A stretch of DNA of 6,044 nucleotides from Candidatus Bathyarchaeota archaeon. Lineage in GTDB: Archaea > Asgardarchaeota > Lokiarchaeia > Sigyniarchaeales > Sigyniarchaeaceae. Shown here piece by piece: positions 1 to 4,087 of this stretch. Location: NCBI GenBank assembly GCA_014729935.1, contig WJJB01000099.1:1-6044 (forward strand), given 5' to 3'. The notes beneath the pieces were generated by a model. It was given only the letters and a program-made list of their open reading frames with translations, did not search any database and was not told where the DNA came from. Each line of letters starts with the position of its first letter. The first letter of the stretch is position 1. The translations under genes were made by a program, and so were the position numbers.

Positions 1-34
1 GTGCAGCTTGACCATCGCCGGGAGCATGACCAGG

Positions 35-40
35 TTATAT
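35..40 (+). promoter_or_regulatory. TATA-like box upstream of the 8-TM membrane protein
   Basis: The hexamer TTATAT is centred about 27 bases before the ATG at 65, the spacing expected between an archaeal TATA box and a leaderless start. The flank just upstream (CAGG) is a poor BRE (TFB-binding element). It is short and could arise by chance; the repeated spacing at other genes in the window is the main support. Confidence 0.35.
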
Positions 41-64
41 CAAGGATGGTTTCAGGTGAACGGG

Positions 65-943
65 ATGAAAAAGGATTCATCAGGGATTCAAGAGCAATCA
101 TTGGTTCTCCCGTTTGTTGCATCCCTCGTTTTGGCAGCCATTATTGCCCTTTTCATTATTTCCATTGCAGGGATAGCACATAGCGTTTTCATCATTGCAG
201 CTCTAGCTGCAACTGCGGGAGCGATGATGGTGGGTTCCAATTTCAAGTCATTGGTGGAATCATGGGATCCTGGAGCGCGATCCTCCCGGATTGGATGGAA
301 GAACCGCAGGGTAAATCTGGAGGTAAGAAATCGACTCGAGAGACGAGTCATCATTTTGCCCACCATGATCATCACTTTCCTGGTCAATCTCGTCATGATT
401 GCGGGAACACTTTTCATCTTCCAAATCACCCTCGCAGAAGACAGGGAGCCGGTCTACATGCACGCATTGTTGGTAAATGTAGCGATAGGAGGGCTGGTTA
501 CAATGGCAATCAAGATCTTGACGCGGGAGGTTAAAATTGCCACCATGATTGCTCCCGCAGTTGCCTGCATTGCGCTCGCGTTACTTGTTGCAGGAAGCAT
601 GAACGGGGACTTCTCGAATCCCTTCGTGAAATACCCGTTGGCTGGCATTGCAATGGTCGTCCCCTCCCTCATGTTGCACGTGGATGGGTTGAAGCACGAG
701 CGATGGGGTATCTCGGGGATGCTAGTGGTGATCTCGTGGATGACTGGTGGGATCATTTCTGGCATCGTGGCGAAACCAGGAGATCTTGCCCCCATTACTC
801 CTTGGTTGTACTTGATCATCGGGATCCTGCTGGTTATTGCCTTGGTGATGCGATTCTTGCGGGATATCTACCTACCTTACTACAAGCATCCCCGGGGTGT
901 TGGTTCCCAGCGCACTGGAGATGTGAATGGGGATAGTGAATGA
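65..943 (+). CDS. Eight-helix integral membrane protein, unknown function
   Basis: I do not recognise the family. The 292-residue product has about eight hydrophobic helices, near residues 13-35, 38-57, 95-117, 131-150, 156-177, 190-206, 215-236 and 244-264. The loop at 58-94 is rich in Arg/Lys, and the short loops near 150-156 and 207-214 and the C-terminal tail are also basic. The loop near 121-129 is acidic. By the positive-inside rule both termini are cytoplasmic. No transporter, enzyme or receptor motif is visible. I chose ATG 65 because a Shine-Dalgarno-like AGGTGA (54-59) lies five bases before it and a TATA-like box lies 27 bases upstream. In-frame TTG 8 and ATG 26 would add a polar extension, and the frame stays open to the window edge, so a longer protein is not excluded. 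The gene ends at TGA and is followed by a T10 terminator, so it is probably not cotranscribed with the glycosidase downstream. Confidence 0.75.
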   Translation: MKKDSSGIQEQSLVLPFVASLVLAAIIALFIISIAGIAHSVFIIAALAATAGAMMVGSNFKSLVESWDPGARSSRIGWKNRRVNLEVRNRLERRVIILPTMIITFLVNLVMIAGTLFIFQITLAEDREPVYMHALLVNVAIGGLVTMAIKILTREVKIATMIAPAVACIALALLVAGSMNGDFSNPFVKYPLAGIAMVVPSLMLHVDGLKHERWGISGMLVVISWMTGGIISGIVAKPGDLAPITPWLYLIIGILLVIALVMRFLRDIYLPYYKHPRGVGSQRTGDVNGDSE

Positions 944-968
944 TCCTTCCTGATAGAATGCATCTTTC

Positions 969-1010
969 ATGGCAAAACACCATATTTCACCATCCTGCCA
1001 TTTTTTTTTT
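969..1010 (+). terminator. Oligo-T terminator with a short stem
   Basis: Twenty-five bases after the stop of the membrane protein, ATGGCA (969-974) pairs with TGCCAT (996-1001) across a 21-base loop. It runs straight into ten T (1001-1010). Archaeal transcription usually ends at T-rich tracts with or without a hairpin, so the T10 run alone would suffice. It separates the membrane gene from the glycosidase gene. Confidence 0.6.
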
Positions 1011-1127
1011 CATCATCGGGAATGACGTGGCGCTGGTTCTCCAAGGCGCATGGTTGCAAGGGCGAATGTATTTGAATCCCGGTCGTTCCCTTCATGGTAC
1101 ACATTGAATACAAATAACGTGATTATC

Positions 1128-2669
1128 ATGGTTCAAGACATCATTACCATCGATCCATCAAGAACAAGGGGCACCATCCGGCGAACTTGGCGGAAGATGG
1201 TTGGGTGCGGCCACGCCTACCTGCTTGCAAGAAGGGATTTATTCAACCACGTCGATATGGCTGTTAGCGAACTTGGATTCGAATACTTGCGATTTCATGG
1301 CATTCTCTCGGACGATGTTGGCATCGTGCAATATCTCGATCAAGATGGGGACGAGGTGGATATGGATTGCTTGAATTTCACCAACGCGGACATCATCTTG
1401 GATAACCTGGTGGTTGAGATGGGCATCAAGCCCTTCCTCGAACTATCCTTTATGCCGAAACAACTTGCTAGTGGGGATCACGAGGTGTTTTCCTATCCAT
1501 CAAATATCACCCCCCCCCGCAATTATGTTCAATGGGGAAATCTTATCGAAATCATCGTGAATCATTTCCAAGAAAGGTATGGGAGGGAAGAATTGGAGAG
1601 CTGGTATTTCGAGATCTGGAATGAGCCAAGCTTGAAAGCGTTTTGGGCTGGAACAATGGATGATTATTTTAAGTTATACGATCATGCCGCAGAGGCTATC
1701 AAGCGTGTCAATCCACGCTTGAAAACTGGTGGGCCGGCGAGCCACGACGGCATGTGGATTCCTGAATTTCTAACTCATTGCCAGCAGGAAAACGTGTCGC
1801 TTGATTTCGTGAGCACCCATGCTTACGACGAAAGTGGTGCTGAACGCGAGGGCAACCACGTCATCGAAACGGTAACCAAGGCCCGGCGGGAAATAGATGA
1901 TGCCGGTATTCAAGGCTTGGAATTCCATGTGACCGAATTTGGCTCCTCCCCCCGGCTTTACGATGCCATCCACGATGAGGTTCATCAAGCGACTTTCGCG
2001 TGTGAAACGCTCGTGGCACTGGATTCATTAGTCGATTCAATCTCCTATTGGACGGTTTCGGATATTTTCGAGGAGCTCGGCATGCCAGATCGCGCTTTTC
2101 ACGGTGGATTCGGCATGATTGGAATCCATGGTTCCAAGAAACCAGTATATAACACCTTTTCTTTCTTGAATCAGCTTGGTGAGAACATTTGTGAGCATGA
2201 TGCTAGGGATTTGCCAGCGGGATTAGGATTGCTTCCAACCTTGAATGAACGGGGTCAGCTCAAGATCCTCGTGTGGCACGATGAGAGATTAGGGGCAGCT
2301 CGGGAGGTTGGGAAGGTGGTGATCAACTTGCACGTGCAAAAGAAAAAGCCACTCTCGGGGAACAAGGTAGACTTGGATTTTGACACTTTGGAAGTAAGCA
2401 AAGACCTTGGCAATGCCCTTCGCATTTGGGAGGGCCTTGGATCACCACGCTTTCCCGATCCTGAAGAGATTGACCTGCTTGTCCAAGCGGGGGAACCCGA
2501 AAAGTGCAAGCACGCCATTCTCGCCGAACAAGACGATGGGGAACTGGTGTTGCGTCTTCCGGTGCATCCAGCATCACTGGTATTACTAACGATCTTCACG
2601 GTAAAAAAGGAGGAAAAAATGGTACGAGCAGGGCAGGTTGATCCATCGGTAGATCAACTGGATCTTTAG
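1128..2669 (+). CDS. GH39-type glycoside hydrolase (beta-xylosidase-like)
   Basis: This is probably a retaining glycosidase that removes beta-linked xylose or a related sugar from short glycans. Known family signatures occur in order (numbered from ATG 1128): RFHGIL (55-60), GIKPFLELSFMP (99-110), FEIWNEP with the likely acid/base Glu166, and VTEF with the likely nucleophile Glu270. The conserved WTVSDIFEELG and FHGGFG segments follow. After the (beta/alpha)8 barrel, a region from about residue 370 fits the beta-sandwich of GH39 enzymes. A Lys/Glu-rich tail of about 23 residues extends beyond the usual end. No signal peptide or membrane segment is seen, so it should be cytoplasmic. The frame is open upstream to ATG 1050, but those 26 residues look unlike the family's N terminus. 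ATG 1128 gives 513 residues, near the usual length; neither start has a convincing ribosome site. The exact substrate is unknown, since GH39 also includes alpha-L-iduronidases and others. Confidence 0.9.
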   Translation: MVQDIITIDPSRTRGTIRRTWRKMVGCGHAYLLARRDLFNHVDMAVSELGFEYLRFHGILSDDVGIVQYLDQDGDEVDMDCLNFTNADIILDNLVVEMGIKPFLELSFMPKQLASGDHEVFSYPSNITPPRNYVQWGNLIEIIVNHFQERYGREELESWYFEIWNEPSLKAFWAGTMDDYFKLYDHAAEAIKRVNPRLKTGGPASHDGMWIPEFLTHCQQENVSLDFVSTHAYDESGAEREGNHVIETVTKARREIDDAGIQGLEFHVTEFGSSPRLYDAIHDEVHQATFACETLVALDSLVDSISYWTVSDIFEELGMPDRAFHGGFGMIGIHGSKKPVYNTFSFLNQLGENICEHDARDLPAGLGLLPTLNERGQLKILVWHDERLGAAREVGKVVINLHVQKKKPLSGNKVDLDFDTLEVSKDLGNALRIWEGLGSPRFPDPEEIDLLVQAGEPEKCKHAILAEQDDGELVLRLPVHPASLVLLTIFTVKKEEKMVRAGQVDPSVDQLDL

Positions 2670-2765
2670 ACACGCGTGCCTCCTGCTGGCGTTTCCCCGC
2701 ACCTCCCTCGCGTGCAGACCCGGATAACAGCACATCACCCGTCTTGTTTGGGATGGTGAATTACA

Positions 2766-2781
2766 ACGGTGTGAACACCGT
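2766..2781. repeat. Perfect 7-bp inverted repeat in the convergent spacer
   Basis: ACGGTGT and ACACCGT flank the two bases GA. As RNA it would fold as a 6-bp stem closed by a UGAA tetraloop on the plus strand. As DNA it is a near-perfect dyad. It lies between two converging genes, so a role in 3' end structure is more likely than an operator. No T run follows it directly. Confidence 0.5.
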
Positions 2782-2807
2782 GGAGCAAGAATTCTTGATG
2801 ACACGAG

Positions 2808-2867
2808 TTTTCTTTCGCAAGGATAGATAGAAAAAGAAAAGCTGGACGCAGGAGCGTGCTATCTATC
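2808..2867. terminator. Bidirectional terminator region between convergent genes
   Basis: The plus strand carries TTTTCTTT (2808-2815) downstream of the GH39 gene. The minus strand carries TTTTCTTTTT (complement of 2831-2840) downstream of the DUF998 gene. These two tracts are partly complementary. A perfect 9-bp inverted repeat, GATAGATAG (2822-2830) with CTATCTATC (2859-2867), encloses an inner ACGC-AGGA-GCGT hairpin (2846-2857). Each gene thus has a T-rich tract within about 150 bases of its stop. The arrangement fits a shared terminator that prevents read-through in both directions. Confidence 0.55.
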
Positions 2868-2898
2868 TTCAATCAATGCAGATGAACTAGGTCACTGA

Positions 2899-3612
2899 TT
2901 ACATCACCAGGATGGCAACTCCCACGATCCATGAAATGATGCCGAATACGTAGATCCATTCCAAGAACTTGTCGTCGAAGAAGCGTGGGTCGATATCCAT
3001 CCACGCGAACCATTCAGGGAGTCCATCAGCGAGGGCTGTTAAGCCGAGTATTCCGAAGGTGATGGCGTACATGGGAAGCACGTGATACCACCTCGGCCAT
3101 TGTTTTAAACTTGGTTCCCTCCTTGTGATGAAATTTTTCCTGATGATGACTGGTAGGGAAAGTATCGCGTTGGCACCAAACCCCGCAAATGTCAGGATGG
3201 TTGCCCACTGGTGGCCTGTCGGATCTAATCCCTGGAAGAAGATCCCCAGGCTCGCGAATGAGATGCATCCCATGATGCCAAACAGGGAAGCCATCACGTT
3301 CAACCATTTCACGGATGGTTGAAATTTCCGGTACATTCTTGGAAACAGGGGTATCAACAACAATCCCGACATGAGCGTGCAGATATTGTAAATCACATGA
3401 CCGGGAGGGTTATCATCGTCGCTGCCAAGGTAACTCACGTAGACATCCAGCATTGAAAAGCCCCCGGGATATACCAATGCGGAGATCACGATGCCAGTGG
3501 CGTATATACCCATGACCACGAGAATGTAGGTGAGGAATACCTTGCTGGAAGATTTCCCGGTGATCCAGGTATCAATTAATGTCCCTTTAAGATTCACGGA
3601 ATGACTTACCAC
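2899..3612 (-). CDS. DUF998-type six-helix membrane protein
   Basis: The 237-residue protein has six predicted helices, near residues 25-47, 72-91, 102-126, 134-157, 174-196 and 215-236. After the first helix, YVSYLG (58-63) and a following Asp/Asn-Pro segment with VIYN (73-76) match the typical DUF998 pattern (a Ser-x-LG stretch, then Asn-Pro and a Phe/Tyr-Asn). The family's biochemical role is unknown; no transporter or catalytic motif is seen. The start is uncertain. GTG 3612 is the first possible one after an in-frame stop. GTG 3597 lies about 28 bases downstream of the TATA-like box at 3621-3629 and suits a leaderless message; either keeps all helices. GTG 3612 also overlaps the stop of a possible upstream minus-strand reading frame by seven bases, hinting at translational coupling if that frame is real. 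It converges on the GH39 gene. Confidence 0.8.
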   Translation of the reverse strand: MVSHSVNLKGTLIDTWITGKSSSKVFLTYILVVMGIYATGIVISALVYPGGFSMLDVYVSYLGSDDDNPPGHVIYNICTLMSGLLLIPLFPRMYRKFQPSVKWLNVMASLFGIMGCISFASLGIFFQGLDPTGHQWATILTFAGFGANAILSLPVIIRKNFITRREPSLKQWPRWYHVLPMYAITFGILGLTALADGLPEWFAWMDIDPRFFDDKFLEWIYVFGIISWIVGVAILVM

Positions 3613-3620
3613 TGGAAAGA

Positions 3621-3629
3621 ATAAAAATA
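3621..3629 (-). promoter_or_regulatory. TATA-like box upstream of the DUF998 gene
   Basis: On the minus strand the sequence is TATTTTTAT, centred about 28 bases before GTG 3597 and 13 before GTG 3612. The first spacing suits an archaeal leaderless transcript. It abuts the direct repeats at 3630-3659. An alternative reading is a T-rich terminator for a minus-strand transcript coming from upstream. Confidence 0.4.
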
Positions 3630-3659
3630 CCCGTGGTTAAGGGGGAATCGCCCCGTGGT
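3630..3659 (-). promoter_or_regulatory. Candidate operator: two 8-bp direct repeats next to a TATA-like box
   Basis: Read on the minus strand, ACCACGGG occurs twice (3659-3652 and 3637-3630), 22 bp apart or about two helical turns. The second copy touches the TATA-like box TATTTTTAT. A pair of same-face sites directly upstream of TATA is where archaeal activators often bind; overlapping repressors are also possible. A GGGG/CCCC mini-hairpin (3642-3645 with 3651-3654) lies between the copies. No regulator gene is present in the window. Confidence 0.35.
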
Positions 3660-3682
3660 ACCATGCCACGCGTCCTCATTTG

Positions 3683-3709
3683 CCAGGGTCTGGGTGGTTT
3701 TCACCCTGG
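3683..3709. repeat. Inverted repeat with two alternative pairings
   Basis: CCAGGGT (3683-3689) pairs perfectly with ACCCTGG (3703-3709). Within it GGGTG (3692-3696) pairs with CACCC (3702-3706) around GTTTT. The two stems share bases and cannot form together. It lies about 70-100 bases upstream of the DUF998 start. It could be a folded 5' leader, part of the possible upstream coding frame, or chance. Confidence 0.35.
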
Positions 3710-4046
3710 TATCCATTAAATGCTGGTGCACGTGAGATGCCGCCGAGCGCAGAAACCGTTCCTCATGAGCAGACGCGATCTCTGAGCCCCAGCGTGCTCC
3801 GGGGGAATCATCGCCAAAAAAGAATTCCACCGGGCCAAAAGACCCTGCCAAGTTATACATGAAGGATCCCGTGCCGATTCCACTCAAGTGAATACTGCGT
3901 TTGGTTCTGCTTGTGCCTTGATTCCGGAAACCATGGGAATGTTTACCCCAGTTGCCGCCCGGGGATAATCACCGAAATTCCGTCGCCACGCGATATCGGG
4001 CACTGTCCATCTCTGGTTACCATCCATGGGTTTCCTTGCCATCGGG

Positions 4047-4056
4047 AAAAAATATA
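4047..4056. promoter_or_regulatory. TATA-like box, possibly shared by divergent transcripts
   Basis: The plus strand reads AAAAAATATA, preceded by CGGG, a weak BRE-like flank. Its centre is 26 bases before in-frame TTG 4079 and 35 before ATG 4088 of the GH31 gene. That predicts a leaderless or very short-leader message. Read on the minus strand the same bases give TATATTTT, centred 26 bases before ATG 4027 of the possible minus-strand gene. Confidence 0.45.
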
Positions 4057-4087
4057 CCTTCAAATGTCTTGGCGTGGATTGACAAGC

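Larger units (their letters stand above)
3606..4027 (-). pseudogene. Possible small gene broken by one -1 frameshift, unknown function
   Basis: This may be a gene or gene remnant filling most of the spacer between the DUF998 and GH31 genes. The first frame runs from ATG 4027 (or ATG 4042) to TGA 3884-3886. By hand count about two thirds of its codons begin with a purine and nearly 40% with G, as in real genes. A second frame begins at TTG 3887, overlapping that stop as TTGA, and runs to TAA at 3606-3608 inside the DUF998 start. A single -1 shift at 3887 joins them into about 140 residues. The joined product is rich in Gly, Phe and Trp and contains two similar segments, FGDYPRA (18-24) and FGDDSPGA (71-78). 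A TATA-like box is centred 26 bases before ATG 4027. I recognise no family. It could be two coupled small genes, a sequencing error, a decayed gene, or non-coding DNA that is open by chance. Confidence 0.3.

Noticed and set aside
1..183. Open plus-strand frame from GTG 1 to the stop at 181-183
   Set aside because: Most of it overlaps the first membrane helix of the better-supported gene in another frame, and its product has no recognisable feature. It could at most be the tail of an upstream gene.
88..819. Minus-strand open frames opposite the first membrane gene
   Set aside because: They mirror a strongly hydrophobic plus-strand gene with its own promoter and terminator, have no start signals, and look like antisense shadows.
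1050..1127. Upstream extension of the GH39 gene from ATG 1050
   Set aside because: The 26 added residues are not hydrophobic enough for a signal peptide and do not resemble the family N terminus. There is no convincing ribosome site or TATA box; ATG 1128 begins just where family similarity begins.
3654..3670. CGTGG/CCACG stem around TACCATG upstream of the DUF998 gene
   Set aside because: Only 5 bp with a 7-base loop, and it overlaps the direct repeats; too weak to list alone.
3948..3983. Possible DNA repeat with 3786-3826 (CCCCAG, then CCGGGG and AATCA in both)
   Set aside because: The match is partial and needs gaps. It may only reflect the two similar protein segments in the possible frameshifted gene, so it is not listed as a separate repeat.
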